DNA from: Roseivivax sp. THAF197b
GTDB taxonomy: Bacteria; Pseudomonadota; Alphaproteobacteria; Rhodobacterales; Rhodobacteraceae
Direction: 5' to 3'
Assembly: GCF_009363255.1 (NCBI RefSeq)
Contig: NZ_CP045318.1
Coordinates: 2,841,501 to 2,905,500 of the forward strand
DNA: 64,000 nt
The notes under the pieces were generated by a model. That model worked only from the letters and a program-made list of their open reading frames with translations, was not told the origin of the DNA and searched no databases. Each line of letters begins with the position of its first letter. Within the stretch, counting starts at the first letter, position 1. The position numbers and the translations under genes are program-made. Below are positions 8,652-19,417 of the stretch, piece by piece.

Positions 8652-9668
8652 TCAGAACTGGTCTTCCATCTTCTTCGAGAGGTCCTCGATGTTCTCCGGC
8701 GGCCAATCCTCGACATCCATGCCAAGGTGCAGACCCATGCCCGAGAGCACTTCCTTGATCTCGTTCAGCGACTTGCGGCCGAAGTTCGGCGTGCGCAGCA
8801 TCTCTGCTTCGGTCTTCTGGATGAGATCGCCGATATAGACGATGTTGTCATTCTTCAGGCAGTTGGCCGAACGGACCGACAGTTCCAGCTCGTCGACCTT
8901 CTTCAGCAGAAGCGGATTGAACTCGAGACCATCGTCGTCGTCCTGACGCTGGGCGCTTTCCGGCTCGTCGAAGTTGACGAAGACGGACAGCTGGTCCTGC
9001 AGGATGCGCGCCGCATAAGCGATGGCGTCCTCGGGCGTGACGGAGCCGTCAGTGTCGATCTTCATCGTCAGCTTGTCGTAGTCCAGAACCTGGCCTTCGC
9101 GCGTGGGCTGCACGTCATAGGAGGCGCGCTTCACGGGCGAGTAGATCGCGTCGATCGGGATGAGGCCGATGGGCGCATCTTCGGGCTTGTTCTTGTCTGC
9201 CGAAACATAGCCCTTGCCGGTATTGACCGTCAGCTCCATGTAGAGATCTGCACCGTCGTCGAGGTGGCAGATCACGTGATCGCGGTTCAGAACCTCGATG
9301 CCGTTGGTCTCGGAGATGTCGCCTGCGGTGACAACGCCCGGGCCCTTCTTGGAGATCGAGACGCGCTTCGGCCCCTCGACTTCCATTTTCAGGGAGACGG
9401 CCTTGAGGTTCAGCACGATATCTGTGACGTCTTCGCGCACGCCCGCAACCGAGGAGAACTCGTGCAGGACGTTGTCGATCTGGACGCTGGTGATAGCCGC
9501 GCCCTGAAGCGAGGACAGCAGCACACGGCGAAGCGCGTTGCCGAGCGTGAGGCCGAAGCCCCGCTCCAGCGGTTCGGCGACGAGCGTGGCCGTCTTGGCC
9601 GGATCGTTGCCCGGCTTGACGTCAAGCTGCGTCGGCTTGATGAGCTCGGCCCAATTCTTATGGATCAT
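8652..9668 (-). CDS. rpoA: RNA polymerase alpha subunit
   Basis: A 338-residue alpha subunit. The N-terminal assembly domain carries [19 protein letters not shown]; the C-terminal domain (about 250-320) binds UP elements and activators and ends [24 protein letters not shown] at 9668 gives the canonical MIHKNWAEL start; an upstream in-frame ATG adds 15 residues not found in the family and is rejected. Normal gene order, between rpsK and rplQ. Confidence 0.97.
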   Translation of the reverse strand: MIHKNWAELIKPTQLDVKPGNDPAKTATLVAEPLERGFGLTLGNALRRVLLSSLQGAAITSVQIDNVLHEFSSVAGVREDVTDIVLNLKAVSLKMEVEGPKRVSISKKGPGVVTAGDISETNGIEVLNRDHVICHLDDGADLYMELTVNTGKGYVSADKNKPEDAPIGLIPIDAIYSPVKRASYDVQPTREGQVLDYDKLTMKIDTDGSVTPEDAIAYAARILQDQLSVFVNFDEPESAQRQDDDDGLEFNPLLLKKVDELELSVRSANCLKNDNIVYIGDLIQKTEAEMLRTPNFGRKSLNEIKEVLSGMGLHLGMDVEDWPPENIEDLSKKMEDQF

Positions 9669-9786
9669 GTATGACCTCCATTCCTGTCCTGGCCCCATGT
9701 CCGAAAGGTCCAAGACGCCCGAGGTGAAGTAAAACGGCGGACCGGGGCCGTGCGCGTGACACGACCCCGGGCGTAATAGTCAAGTC

Positions 9787-10179
9787 TCAGACGCGGCGAC
9801 GCTTGGGCGGGCGGCATCCGTTATGCGCGATGGGCGTCACGTCACGGATCGACGTGATGTTGAAGCCTGCGGCAGCCAGAGCACGCAGCGCGCTTTCGCG
9901 GCCGGAACCGGGGCCCTGCACCTCGACCTCAAGGGTCTTGACGCCGTGCTCCTGCGCCTTGCGGCCTGCATCCTCAGCGGCGAGCTGAGCGGCGTAAGGC
10001 GTCGACTTGCGCGAACCCTTGAAGCCCATCGTGCCGGCAGACGACCAGGAGATCGCGTTGCCCTGCACATCCGAGATCAGGATCTTGGTGTTGTTGAAGC
10101 TGGAATTCACATGCGCGACGCCAGCTGCGATGTTCTTGGAGACCTTCTTCTTGCCTCCGCGACGGGTATCTCGTGCCAT
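9787..10179 (-). CDS. rpsK: 30S ribosomal protein S11
   Basis: A 130-residue S11 of the platform, with [20 protein letters not shown] and the C-terminal [18 protein letters not shown] signature. It lies 15 bases after rpsM and 118 bases before rpoA. Confidence 0.97.
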   Translation of the reverse strand: MARDTRRGGKKKVSKNIAAGVAHVNSSFNNTKILISDVQGNAISWSSAGTMGFKGSRKSTPYAAQLAAEDAGRKAQEHGVKTLEVEVQGPGSGRESALRALAAAGFNITSIRDVTPIAHNGCRPPKRRRV

Positions 10180-10194
10180 TGCTCGTGCCCTCCC

Positions 10195-10563
10195 TTACTT
10201 CTTTTTGCCGGCGATGGCTTTCGCCGGACCTTTGCGCGTGCGCGCATTGGTGTGGGTCCGCTGACCGCGAACGGGGAGGTTGCGACGATGACGCAGGCCA
10301 CGGTAGCAGCCGAGGTCCATCAGGCGCTTTACGTTGATCTGACGCTCACGGCGCAGGTCGCCTTCGACGGTGTAGTTCGCGTCGATATGCTCGCGCATGG
10401 CGACGACTTCGGCATCGCTCAGCTCGTTGACGCGACGGGTCTCGTCGATGTTGACAGCGGCGCAGATTTCCTTTGCGGAAGTGTCGCCGATACCGTGGAT
10501 GTAGGTGAGTGCGATCGGCACTCGCTTGTTGGTCGGGATGTTGACGCCGGCAATACGTGCCAA
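10195..10563 (-). CDS. rpsM: 30S ribosomal protein S13 (TTG start)
   Basis: A 122-residue S13 that contacts the head and the P-site tRNA; it begins [10 protein letters not shown] and ends with [23 protein letters not shown]. The start is chosen as TTG at 10563. The AGGA motif (10575-10572) lies 8 bases before this TTG but only 2 bases before the in-frame ATG at 10569, and starting at TTG restores the family N-terminus. First gene of rpsM-rpsK-rpoA-rplQ. Confidence 0.9.
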   Translation of the reverse strand: MARIAGVNIPTNKRVPIALTYIHGIGDTSAKEICAAVNIDETRRVNELSDAEVVAMREHIDANYTVEGDLRRERQINVKRLMDLGCYRGLRHRRNLPVRGQRTHTNARTRKGPAKAIAGKKK

Positions 10564-10719
10564 GTCCATATTCCTTTTCGTTGCGGTTCCGTAGCACCAG
10601 AACCTTTTTTCACAACTTCGGGCCCGGTATGCCGCGGCAGGCGGGCCAAAGGTCGATCAGGTGGTCGCACGACCGAAAAATGGGCGTGCAGAAACGAATC
10701 TCTTCAGCAGAGATGCCGG

Positions 10720-10748
10720 TGGTTAGTGCGAATTGATCAGTGGGTCAA
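10720..10748 (-). promoter_or_regulatory. Candidate sigma70-type promoter for rpsM-rplQ
   Basis: On the minus strand TTGACC (10748-10743), a 17-base spacer and TAACCA (10725-10720). It lies about 155 bases upstream of rpsM and just downstream of the adk terminator, as expected for a fresh transcription unit. Confidence 0.6.
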
Positions 10749-10778
10749 GGGCAGAGCGCCCGGCTTTCTGCAGGCAGC

Positions 10779-10802
10779 AAAAAGGGGCCCGTCCGGCCCC
10801 TT
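10779..10802 (-). terminator. Intrinsic terminator after adk
   Basis: Perfect 8-bp stem (10782-10789 with 10795-10802, 5-base loop) followed on the minus strand by T residues (complement of 10779-10783). It lies 27 bases past the adk stop and separates rplO-secY-adk from the rpsM unit. Confidence 0.85.
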
Positions 10803-10828
10803 CTCGTAGCGCGGACACTTGCCCGCGA

Positions 10829-11472
10829 TCAGGCGTCGAGAACACCTGCGATTGCGGCCCGGACCTCATCGATTTCGCCCAGACCATCGACAACCGAAAG
10901 CTGCTCTTTCGCGTAGTAATACCCGATCAGCGGCGAGGTCTTCTTGTAGTATTCCAGAAGCCGCTGCTTGAGGCTGTCCTCGTTGTCGTCGGCGCGGCGC
11001 TTGAACTCCGCCTTCTGACCGCAGCTCGTGCAGACGCCGTCCTCGGGGATCGGCTTCGTGACGTCGTTGTAGACCTCACCGCAATTCCCGCAGGTCGAGC
11101 GTGCCGTGATCCGCTGGACGAGCGCGCTGTCATCGACGCGCATCTCGATCACCGCATCGAGGCTTTCGCCCTGCTCCTTCAGCAGATCCGCAAGCGCGTC
11201 GGCCTGGGCCAGCGTGCGCGGGAAGCCGTCGAAGATGAAGCCTTCGGTCTTCTCGCCTTCGAGCTTTTCGCGGATCAGGCCGATCACGATCTCGTCGGTG
11301 ACGAGCTGGCCCTTGGCCATGACGTCGGCGACGATCTTGCCCATCTCGGTGCCCGAGTCCTTGGCTTCGCGCAGCATGTCGCCGGTCGACAGCTGGGTCA
11401 TGCCCCGCGCTTCGACCAGGTGACGGGCCTGCGTGCCTTTGCCGGCGCCCGGCGGTCCTAGAAGAATGATGT

Positions 11473-11476
<4 letters not shown>
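10829..11476 (-). CDS. adk: Adenylate kinase (zinc-LID type)
   Basis: A 215-residue long-form adenylate kinase (AMP + ATP to 2 ADP). P-loop [10 protein letters not shown] (8-17), FDGFPRT NMP-binding segment, and a LID with four cysteines (129, 132, 149, 152) that should bind structural zinc. Its ATG overlaps the secY stop by 4 bases (ATGA), so translation is coupled. A terminator follows. Confidence 0.97.
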
Positions 11477-12834
<1,358 letters not shown>

Positions 12835-12940
12835 GAAGCGGTCTCTCTTTTCAGACGAACGCCGCCCCGAGCCATGTCCGGCTGGAGGCGGCGTCGAAAA
12901 CTCTGGGAAGATGTAGTTGGCGCGCGGGCCGCCTACAACC

Positions 12941-13408
12941 TTATTCGGCCGCCTGAGCCGTCTTGAGCGCGCCGCCGGCCTTTTCGACCGCAGCGACCGC
13001 GGACTTCGACGCACCGGTCACGTCCAGCGTTACCTTCGAGGAGATGTCGCCCTTCGCGAGAACACGGATGCCGTCAAGCTTGCGGCGCACGAGGCCCGAT
13101 GCGACCAGCGTGTCCTCGTCGATCGTGGCGGAGGCGTCGAGCTTGCCTGCCTCGATGAACTTCTCGATCATGCCGAGGTTCACGACAGCAAAGGACTTGC
13201 GGTTCGGCTTGTTGAAGCCGCGCTTGGGAAGACGCTGGTAGAGCGGCATCTGGCCACCCTCGTAGCCATTGATGGCCACACCCGAGCGGGACTTCTGACC
13301 CTTGATACCGCGGCCACCCATCTTGCCGAGGCCGGAACCCGGGCCACGGCCCACGCGCTTCTTGCGTTTCGTGGCGCCTTCGTTATCGCGCAATTCATGC
13401 AGTTTCAT
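12941..13408 (-). CDS. rplO: 50S ribosomal protein L15
   Basis: A 155-residue L15 with the basic N-terminal extension [27 protein letters not shown] at 13408 gives [18 protein letters not shown]; upstream codons would add 41 non-family residues. Unlike the standard spc operon it is separated from rpmD by 434 bases and has its own candidate promoter. Confidence 0.96.
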   Translation of the reverse strand: MKLHELRDNEGATKRKKRVGRGPGSGLGKMGGRGIKGQKSRSGVAINGYEGGQMPLYQRLPKRGFNKPNRKSFAVVNLGMIEKFIEAGKLDASATIDEDTLVASGLVRRKLDGIRVLAKGDISSKVTLDVTGASKSAVAAVEKAGGALKTAQAAE

Positions 13409-13502
13409 TTCGCTTCTCCTTAAGCCGGATACGGTCCCCGAAGCGAAATGGACCGAACGCGGCATGGTTGATTTTGATTCTGCGGCCTGAGGCCACCCGC
13501 GG

Positions 13503-13531
13503 CGTATAGGAGGTTGCAGTCGGCGGATCAA
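13503..13531 (-). promoter_or_regulatory. Candidate promoter for rplO-secY-adk
   Basis: Minus strand TTGATC (13531-13526), 17-base spacer, TATACG (13508-13503), about 95 bases before rplO. Confidence 0.6.
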
Positions 13532-13794
13532 GGCCCCGTCGGGTCACACTGCCCCATGTGTTCGGCGGGCCGCCCATTTGCCAGAGTGAGTCCTGATAGG
13601 CGAGGTGATAGAGAGCACGTTACCGCGGGCGGACCATGACGCTCCGGGTATGTTTTTTACCGACGACCCGGAATTGCTGTGCGCGCGCGTGCGCCCTGCC
13701 CTGCCCAGCCCTGCCCTGTCGGACAGCGTGTTGCATGTTTGGACGCGGGGCCGCGAACCAACGCCTTCTCGTCGGACAGCCCGCCGAAACGCAG

Positions 13795-13820
13795 AACGCC
13801 CGCCGATGAGGGCGGGCGTT
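13795..13820 (-). terminator. Hairpin terminator after rpmD
   Basis: A perfect 10-bp stem (13795-13804 with 13811-13820) with a 6-base loop, 23 bases past rpmD. The T run on the minus strand is poor, so termination may be partial. Confidence 0.6.
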
Positions 13821-13842
13821 TCGAATGTGTTCGAGGGCGGGA

Positions 13843-14031
13843 TCAGCCGCGCTCTTCGACGATCTCGACGAGATGCGGGATCTTGCGGATCATGCCGCGG
13901 ACCGAGGGGGTATCCTCCAGCTCGCGGGTCTTGTGCATCTTGTTGAGCCCGAGGCCGATCAGCGTCTGGCGCTGCTTCTCGGGGCGACGGATCGGGCTGC
14001 CGATCTGCTTCACGACGATGGTCTTTGCCAT
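13843..14031 (-). CDS. rpmD: 50S ribosomal protein L30
   Basis: A 62-residue L30 with [15 protein letters not shown] start ([17 protein letters not shown]) and [18 protein letters not shown] core. Five bases separate it from rpsE. Confidence 0.96.
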   Translation of the reverse strand: MAKTIVVKQIGSPIRRPEKQRQTLIGLGLNKMHKTRELEDTPSVRGMIRKIPHLVEIVEERG

Positions 14032-14036
14032 GGGGA

Positions 14037-14615
14037 TCAGGCCTCCTCAGCCACTTGGCTGGACTCGGCCGGCGCTTCGTCGCGCTTGGGCAGGATGTCA
14101 GCCACTTTCTTGCCGCGACGCTGTGCGACCTGACGGGGGCTGGACAGCCGGGTCAGACCTTCGAGCGTGGCACGGATCATGTTGTAGGGGTTCTGCGAGC
14201 CGTTCGACTTGGCGACGACGTCCTGAACACCCAGCATTTCGAAGACGGCACGCATCGGACCACCGGCGATGATGCCGGTACCCTGCGGTGCGGTCCGCAT
14301 CACGACTTTACCGGCGCCGTGACGGCCCTCGATGTCGTGGTGCAGGGTGCGGCCTTCGCGCAGCGGCACGCGCATCATGTTGCGCTTGGCCTGCTCGGTG
14401 GCCTTGCGGATGGCCTCGGGGACCTCCTTGGCCTTACCCTTGCCGAAGCCCACGCGGCCCTTCTGGTCGCCCACGACCACGAGTGCCGCAAAGCCGAAGC
14501 GCTTGCCGCCCTTCACGGTCTTGGAGACGCGGTTGATCGCAACCAGGCGATCTGCGAATTCCGGTGTCTCGTCGCGGTCGCGACGGTTGCCCCGGCGGTT
14601 GTCACGTTCTGCCAT
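14037..14615 (-). CDS. rpsE: 30S ribosomal protein S5
   Basis: A 192-residue S5, with the [19 protein letters not shown] double-stranded-RNA-binding fold and [17 protein letters not shown] segment. The acidic C-terminal tail after [13 protein letters not shown] is typical of alphaproteobacteria. A 195-base gap to rplR carries an inverted REP pair. Confidence 0.97.
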   Translation of the reverse strand: MAERDNRRGNRRDRDETPEFADRLVAINRVSKTVKGGKRFGFAALVVVGDQKGRVGFGKGKAKEVPEAIRKATEQAKRNMMRVPLREGRTLHHDIEGRHGAGKVVMRTAPQGTGIIAGGPMRAVFEMLGVQDVVAKSNGSQNPYNMIRATLEGLTRLSSPRQVAQRRGKKVADILPKRDEAPAESSQVAEEA

Positions 14616-14742
14616 GTGGCAAATCCTTTCCTGCGGCGCATGGGCGCCAATCTATCCAATCCAAGTGCCCGGAACGCGGCCCGGTGCCCGGATCATCGGA
14701 GGGGCGATGCCGCCCCTCGCCTATCATTGTGTCCCGGTGGAT

Positions 14743-14803
14743 GGTGGGTTTTCACCCACCCTACACACAGGCGCGACGATCGTGGGGTGGGTGAAAACCC
14801 ACC
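14743..14803. repeat. Inverted pair of REP units (REPIN) between rplR and rpsE
   Basis: Unit 1 (14743-14764) reads GGTGGGT-TTTC-ACCCACC then CTAC; unit 2 (14782-14803) is its reverse complement with one change. Each unit folds into a 7-bp hairpin and the 17-base spacer lets the pair form a long cruciform. Same family as the units bracketing the transposase at 34.8 kb. Confidence 0.85.
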
Positions 14804-14810
14804 CCCCCGA

Positions 14811-15170
14811 TCAGATCTTCAGACCTGCTTCGCGTGCTGCGTCAGCCAGCGCCTTGACGCGACCGTGGTAGAGGAAACCACCGCGGTCGAAATAGGCCTG
14901 CTCGACGCCCGCCTTCTTGGCGCGCTCTGCAATGGCAGTGCCGATCTTGGCGGCCGCCTCGACGTTGTTCTTGCCGACGACGCCCAGATCCTTCTCGAGG
15001 CTGGAGGCCGAGGCCAGGGTCACGCCCTGCACATCGTCGATCAGCTGAACGCTGATGTTCTTGTTCGAGCGATGCACCGAGAGGCGCGCACGCCCGGCAT
15101 TCGACTTGCGAAGTTTGCTCCGGACGCGCAGGCGGCGCTTCTGGAACAGATCTCTTTTGCTGTTTGCCAT
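14811..15170 (-). CDS. rplR: 50S ribosomal protein L18
   Basis: A 119-residue L18, a 5S rRNA-binding protein, starting [17 protein letters not shown] with [18 protein letters not shown] and ending [17 protein letters not shown]. It lies 12 bases after rplF. Confidence 0.97.
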   Translation of the reverse strand: MANSKRDLFQKRRLRVRSKLRKSNAGRARLSVHRSNKNISVQLIDDVQGVTLASASSLEKDLGVVGKNNVEAAAKIGTAIAERAKKAGVEQAYFDRGGFLYHGRVKALADAAREAGLKI

Positions 15171-15182
15171 TTCCTGCGTTCC

Positions 15183-15716
15183 TTACTTCTTCTTGCCTTC
15201 CTTCTGGAAGATGTATTCGCCCTTATAGCGGATGCCCTTGCCCTTGTAGGGCTCGGGACGCCGCCAGTCGCGAATGTTGGCTGCCACCTGGCCGACCTGC
15301 TGGAGATCGTGGCCTTCGACCGTGATCTCCGTGGGTTTGGCCGCAGTGACGGTCACACCGTCCGGAATGGGGAAGTTGACGTCGTGAGACAGGCCCAGGT
15401 TCAGCTTCAGGACATTGCCCTGAACCTGCGCGCGGTAACCCACGCCCTGGATTTCCAGCTCTTTCTTGAAGGTGTTCTGCACACCGTGGACGAGGTTCGC
15501 CACGATGGTGCGGGTCATCCCCCACTGCTGACGCGCACGCTTGGACTTGCCGCGCGGCGTCACCGTCACGGCATCGTCGCCGATGGTGATGGTGACGTCA
15601 TCCGTCGCGGTGAAGCTCTGCGTGCCCTTGGGGCCCTTCACTTCGATCGTCTGACCCGACAGGGACGCGGAGACCCCCGAGGGCAGTTCGACCGGTGCCT
15701 TACCAATACGAGACAT
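15183..15716 (-). CDS. rplF: 50S ribosomal protein L6
   Basis: A 177-residue L6 starting [15 protein letters not shown] and ending with [18 protein letters not shown] plus a lysine tail. ATG at 15716 is the canonical start; the upstream extension overlaps rpsH and is rejected. Gap to rpsH is 13 bases. Confidence 0.97.
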   Translation of the reverse strand: MSRIGKAPVELPSGVSASLSGQTIEVKGPKGTQSFTATDDVTITIGDDAVTVTPRGKSKRARQQWGMTRTIVANLVHGVQNTFKKELEIQGVGYRAQVQGNVLKLNLGLSHDVNFPIPDGVTVTAAKPTEITVEGHDLQQVGQVAANIRDWRRPEPYKGKGIRYKGEYIFQKEGKKK

Positions 15717-15729
15717 GCTCAGGTCCTCC

Positions 15730-16122
15730 TTAGAATACGGTGCAAAGCACTTCGCCGCCGACATTGGCTGCGCGTGCATTTGCATCCGACATCACACCCT
15801 TGGGGGTGGAGACGATGGAAACGCCGAGGCCCTGACGGACCTGCGGGATGTCCGAGACGCCCATGTACACGCGACGGCCCGGCTTCGAGACCCGCTGCAA
15901 TTCGCGGATGACGGGCGTGCCTTCGTAGTACTTGAGGCTGATCTCGAGCGTACCGTGGCCATTGGCATCGGTGCCGGTCTCGTAGCCGCGGATATAGCCC
16001 TCGTCCGAAAGGACATCGAGGACCCAGGCGCGCAGCTTGGAGGCAGGCGTCGAGACGGTGGACTTGCCACGCATCTGCGCATTGCGGATGCGGGTCAGCA
16101 TATCGCCGATAGGATCGTTCAT
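15730..16122 (-). CDS. rpsH: 30S ribosomal protein S8
   Basis: A 130-residue S8 ([20 protein letters not shown]) with the C-terminal signature [20 protein letters not shown]. It binds 16S helix 21 and, in E. coli, represses the spc operon. It lies 12 bases after rpsN. Confidence 0.97.
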   Translation of the reverse strand: MNDPIGDMLTRIRNAQMRGKSTVSTPASKLRAWVLDVLSDEGYIRGYETGTDANGHGTLEISLKYYEGTPVIRELQRVSKPGRRVYMGVSDIPQVRQGLGVSIVSTPKGVMSDANARAANVGGEVLCTVF

Positions 16123-16134
16123 CTCATGCCCTCC

Positions 16135-16440
16135 TTACCAGCTCGACTTGACCATGCCGGGAAGCAGGCCCTGCGAGCCGAGCTCGCGGAGCATGATCCG
16201 GCTGATCTTCAGCTTGCGGTAATAGGCGTGCGGACGCCCCGTCAGCTGGCAGCGGTTGTGAAGCCGGGTGGGCGAGCTGTTGCGGGGAAGCTCAGCAAGC
16301 TTCAGCCGCGCCTTGAAACGCTCTTCCATGGGCTTCGATTCGTCGTTCGCGATTTCTTTCAGCGCGGCGCGCTTCTCGGCATACTTGGCCACGAGGCGCT
16401 GGCGCTTCTTTTCGCGTTCAACCATGGATTTCTTAGCCAT
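16135..16440 (-). CDS. rpsN: 30S ribosomal protein S14
   Basis: A 101-residue, zinc-free S14 (long form): [16 protein letters not shown] and [21 protein letters not shown]. It lacks the CxxC pairs of the zinc form. It lies 13 bases after rplE. Confidence 0.97.
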   Translation of the reverse strand: MAKKSMVEREKKRQRLVAKYAEKRAALKEIANDESKPMEERFKARLKLAELPRNSSPTRLHNRCQLTGRPHAYYRKLKISRIMLRELGSQGLLPGMVKSSW

Positions 16441-16453
16441 TGGTCAAATCTCC

Positions 16454-17014
16454 TTACGCGTTGAACGGCATGTTGAAATGCTTCAACAGCGCCTTGGCTT
16501 CCGCGTCGGTCTTCGCGGTCGTGGTGATGTTGATGTCCATGCCCCAGACCTCGTCGACCTTGTCGAAATCGATTTCGGGGAAGACGATGTGTTCCTTGAT
16601 GCCCATGGCGAAGTTGCCACGACCGTCGAAGCTGGGCTTCAGGCCGCGGAAGTCGCGGATGCGGGGCATTGCGATCGTCACGAGACGATCCAGGAATTCG
16701 TACATCTTGGCCTGACGCAGCGTGACCTTGGCACCGAGCGGCATGTCCTCACGGACGCGAAAGCCCGCGATGGACTTCTTCGCCTTGGTGACGACGGCCA
16801 GCTGACCGGCGATCTTGGTCAGGTCTTCCTGAGCCGATTTCGCCTTCTTGCTGTCACGAACAGCCTCGGCACCACAGCCTATGTTCAGGACGATCTTGTC
16901 GAGACGCGGGATCATGAGGTCGTTCGTGTAACCGAACTCTTCCTTCATCTTCGCCTTGATCTCGGCATCGAAGAGCGCGCGGAGGCGCGGGGTGTAATTC
17001 GCGGTATCGAGCAT
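16454..17014 (-). CDS. rplE: 50S ribosomal protein L5
   Basis: A 186-residue L5 with [17 protein letters not shown] and the 5S rRNA-contact region [19 protein letters not shown]. Its start overlaps the rplX stop by one base, so coupling is likely. Confidence 0.97.
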   Translation of the reverse strand: MLDTANYTPRLRALFDAEIKAKMKEEFGYTNDLMIPRLDKIVLNIGCGAEAVRDSKKAKSAQEDLTKIAGQLAVVTKAKKSIAGFRVREDMPLGAKVTLRQAKMYEFLDRLVTIAMPRIRDFRGLKPSFDGRGNFAMGIKEHIVFPEIDFDKVDEVWGMDINITTTAKTDAEAKALLKHFNMPFNA

Positions 17015-17319
17015 CAGATCACGTCCCCCGTGGTCTTGGCGAAGCGGACCTTCTTGCCGTCTTCCTCACGGAAGCCGACGCGGGTTGCCTTGCCGTTCTT
17101 GTCGACGATGGCGAGGTTCGACAAATCGACGGGCATCGCCTTGGGCTGGCGGCCGCCCTGGTTCATCTGGCTCTGGCGCACGTGGCGGATGGCCATGTTC
17201 ACGCCATCGACAACGGCCTTGCCGGATTTCGGGTCGACGGAGGTGATTTCACCTTCCTTGCCCTTGTCCTTGCCGGCAAGCACGACGACCTTGTCACCTT
17301 TGCGGAGTTTCGCAGCCAT
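17014..17319 (-). CDS. rplX: 50S ribosomal protein L24
   Basis: A 101-residue L24, an assembly initiator, with the KOW motif [20 protein letters not shown] at the N-terminus. One-base overlaps with rplN and rplE on either side indicate a tightly coupled set. Confidence 0.97.
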   Translation of the reverse strand: MAAKLRKGDKVVVLAGKDKGKEGEITSVDPKSGKAVVDGVNMAIRHVRQSQMNQGGRQPKAMPVDLSNLAIVDKNGKATRVGFREEDGKKVRFAKTTGDVI

Positions 17320-17687
17320 TACAGCACCTCCGGAGCAAGCGAGATGATCTTCATGAAGTTCTTCGCCCGCAGCTCGCGCACGACGGGCCCGAAGATACGG
17401 GTGCCGACAGGCTCGCCCGCGTTGTTCAGGATGACGGCGGCGTTGCGGTCGAAGCGGATGGCGGTGCCATCTTCGCGACGAACTTCCTTGGCGGTGCGCA
17501 CGACGACGGCCTTGCGGACGTCCCCTTTCTTCACGCGGCCGCGCGGGATGGCTTCCTTCACCGAGACGACAATGATGTCGCCGACGGAGGCGTATTTACG
17601 CTTGGAACCACCCAGGACCTTGATGCACTGAACTCGGCGTGCGCCGGAGTTGTCAGCGACATCCAGATTGGTCTGCATCTGGATCAT
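17319..17687 (-). CDS. rplN: 50S ribosomal protein L14
   Basis: A 122-residue L14: [20 protein letters not shown] and C-terminal [19 protein letters not shown]. It lies 76 bases after rpsQ. Confidence 0.97.
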   Translation of the reverse strand: MIQMQTNLDVADNSGARRVQCIKVLGGSKRKYASVGDIIVVSVKEAIPRGRVKKGDVRKAVVVRTAKEVRREDGTAIRFDRNAAVILNNAGEPVGTRIFGPVVRELRAKNFMKIISLAPEVL

Positions 17688-17763
17688 GTGGTTTCTCCCG
17701 ACCTTTGGGGGCTGTTCTCGTTAGCTCCCCCAGGGTTTCGCTAAAACCGGGTCTGTGACCGCC

Positions 17764-17994
17764 TTATTCGGCAATCACTTCCCAGCGTTTGGATTTCGAC
17801 TTGGGCGCGCATTCGATGATGCGCACGCTGTCGCCGACCGTGAATTTTTCCGCCTCGTCGTGAGCACGGTACTTCTTCGACTTCCGGATCGTCTTCTGCA
17901 GCACGGGGTGCTTGAAGCGACGCTCGACCGAGACCGTCACGGTCTGGGCATTCGCCGTCGAGGTCACGGTGCCAGTAAGGATACGCTTGGGCAT
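17764..17994 (-). CDS. rpsQ: 30S ribosomal protein S17
   Basis: A 76-residue S17 starting [18 protein letters not shown] with [18 protein letters not shown]. The ATG at 17994 is canonical; a 25-residue upstream extension overlaps rpmC and is rejected. Gap to rpmC is 13 bases. Confidence 0.97.
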   Translation of the reverse strand: MPKRILTGTVTSTANAQTVTVSVERRFKHPVLQKTIRKSKKYRAHDEAEKFTVGDSVRIIECAPKSKSKRWEVIAE

Positions 17995-18007
17995 GTGTCC
18001 GTCCCTC

Positions 18008-18214
18008 TTATTCTGCGGAGGCCGCAGCGGCGGCCTTCTCGTTGAGCACGGTCTTGACCCGTGCGGCATCGCGACGCACGATCTTCATGCGCGCGGTGTT
18101 TTCCATCTGGCCGGTCGCCTGCTGGAAGCGCAGGTTGAAAGCCTCTTTCTTGAGCTGGACAAGCTGGTCCCGGAGTTCGTCCGGGGTCTTGTCACGGAGG
18201 TCGCTGGCGTTCAT
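18008..18214 (-). CDS. rpmC: 50S ribosomal protein L29
   Basis: A 68-residue L29 ([19 protein letters not shown]) with an alanine-rich C-terminus. Normally it follows rplP directly; here about 2 kb of foreign genes lies between, and a candidate promoter lies about 90 bases upstream, so rpmC appears to head its own unit. Confidence 0.96.
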   Translation of the reverse strand: MNASDLRDKTPDELRDQLVQLKKEAFNLRFQQATGQMENTARMKIVRRDAARVKTVLNEKAAAAASAE

Positions 18215-18302
18215 GTCGCCCCTTTCTTCAACATCACCGGAGAGCCCCTGCCTGTGCGTACAGGGTCACCCTGATTCCGGTGGAGTCCGTGGATGAGTGC
18301 GC

Positions 18303-18331
18303 CGCATACAAGGGAAGCGGCTTTGGCGCAA
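18303..18331 (-). promoter_or_regulatory. Candidate promoter for rpmC-rpsQ-rplN...
   Basis: Minus strand TTGCGC (18331-18326), 17-base spacer, TATGCG (18308-18303), about 90 bases before rpmC. The hexamers are weaker than at rpsM or rplO. Confidence 0.45.
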
Positions 18332-18641
18332 GGGTTGATTTGGGCAAGGCTGTTTCGATTGGAAACCGTTCGTTGGGCCACATCGCGAAACGATTGAGCG
18401 CCTGCCCAGTGGGATGGCGCCCCGCCCGCCGAACGCAGGCACCTTACCCCTGCCAAATTCGCACGCCTGTCGAACGCAAGTCCAGGCTTTACCAAATCGG
18501 CAGCACCCGGGGCTAGGCAGGCGCTGGAGCGCGGCGGTTGCCAAAGGAGCCTCGACTCCGCGCTCGGGATGCACTGCTCAATCGAAGACCCTCTCGACGC
18601 GTTTACAAACCGCGTCAAAGCGCGCGGAGGACTGAGGAGCC

Positions 18642-18663
18642 GTAGGGTGGGTGAAAACCCACC
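18642..18663. repeat. Single REP unit
   Basis: A 22-base unit identical to the left-hand unit flanking the transposase at 34758-34779: GTAG followed by GGTGGGT-GAAA-ACCCACC. It sits 12 bases past the stop of the oxygenase gene. Confidence 0.85.
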
Positions 18664-18674
18664 GCGCGCCGCGC

Positions 18675-19295
18675 TCACTCCCACTTGTAATTGAAGCTCA
18701 CCGAAATCCGCTCGTCCTCGCTGGCATTCATCGGCACCTCGTGCCTGAGCCAGCTTTCCCAAAGCAGCACATCGCCCACCGCGGGGGCGACATAGACGAA
18801 GCTCTTCAGCTCCTCGCGCACGTCTTTTTTCCGAACCGGTGCGGCCATCATCATCGGCAGGCGCGGATCCTCGAGCTTCAGCGCAGAGGTCCCCTCGGGC
18901 ATCGCCACGTAGGTCGTGCCGGAAATCACCGAATGCGGGTGGATATGGCTGGAATGAAAACCGCCCTCGGGCAGGATGTTGATCCACAGATCCTCCAGCA
19001 CGAGGGCCTTGTCGCCCAGATCAAAGCCCAGATCCTCCGCAAAGGCCGCGACATGGGCGTCGAGCGCCTTCACCACATCCGCAAAGATCGGAAACCGCCA
19101 CGGCAGGTCGGTCAGCGAAGCATAGGAGGTGTAGCCCGGGTAATCATTGGCCTCGCACCAGTCCTGCCCCGCCTCGTCATCCTCGGCGATGGAATAGCAC
19201 GACGCCTCCATTTCCGCGGCATCGACGGCGGGGCCGTGCGCGGACAGGGGCGCTTGATAGAGACGGGTTGGGAAGAGCGATCTGATCTGGGCCAT
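18675..19295 (-). CDS. Putative 2OG-Fe(II) oxygenase (TIGR02466 type)
   Basis: A 206-residue double-stranded beta-helix protein resembling the TIGR02466 group of putative 2-oxoglutarate/Fe(II) oxygenases. The proximal iron ligands lie in HSSHIHPHSVISG (114-126), the distal histidine is H185 in LRHEVP, and R196 in ERISVSFNYKW is placed to hold 2OG. Substrate is unknown. ATG at 19295 is taken because it removes a basic 25-residue extension. The gene lies inside the ribosomal series, 0.95 kb from rplP (L16) on the same strand, so a ribosomal-protein or translation-related substrate is conceivable; that is inference only. Confidence 0.75.
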   Translation of the reverse strand: MAQIRSLFPTRLYQAPLSAHGPAVDAAEMEASCYSIAEDDEAGQDWCEANDYPGYTSYASLTDLPWRFPIFADVVKALDAHVAAFAEDLGFDLGDKALVLEDLWINILPEGGFHSSHIHPHSVISGTTYVAMPEGTSALKLEDPRLPMMMAAPVRKKDVREELKSFVYVAPAVGDVLLWESWLRHEVPMNASEDERISVSFNYKWE

Positions 19296-19417
19296 GGCGC
19301 CTTCTAGATCAGCCGCGCGGCCGAGGCGAGTCCCCCTGCGCCGAGCGATCCGGAATAAAGGAAATCTCAACTCCGTGCTGGTAGCTCTCCCGCGTCGCCG
19401 CTTCCGGGAAGGACCGC

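Larger units (their letters stand above)
13409..13842. other. Gap between rpmD and rplO
   Basis: These 434 bases hold a hairpin terminator near 13795-13820 and a promoter at 13503-13531. I see no coding sequence in the remainder. In the usual spc operon the two genes are adjacent. Confidence 0.6.
18215..18674. other. Gap upstream of rpmC
   Basis: 460 bases with a candidate promoter (18303-18331) and one REP unit (18642-18663). No convincing coding sequence; short antisense frames lack conserved content. Confidence 0.55.
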
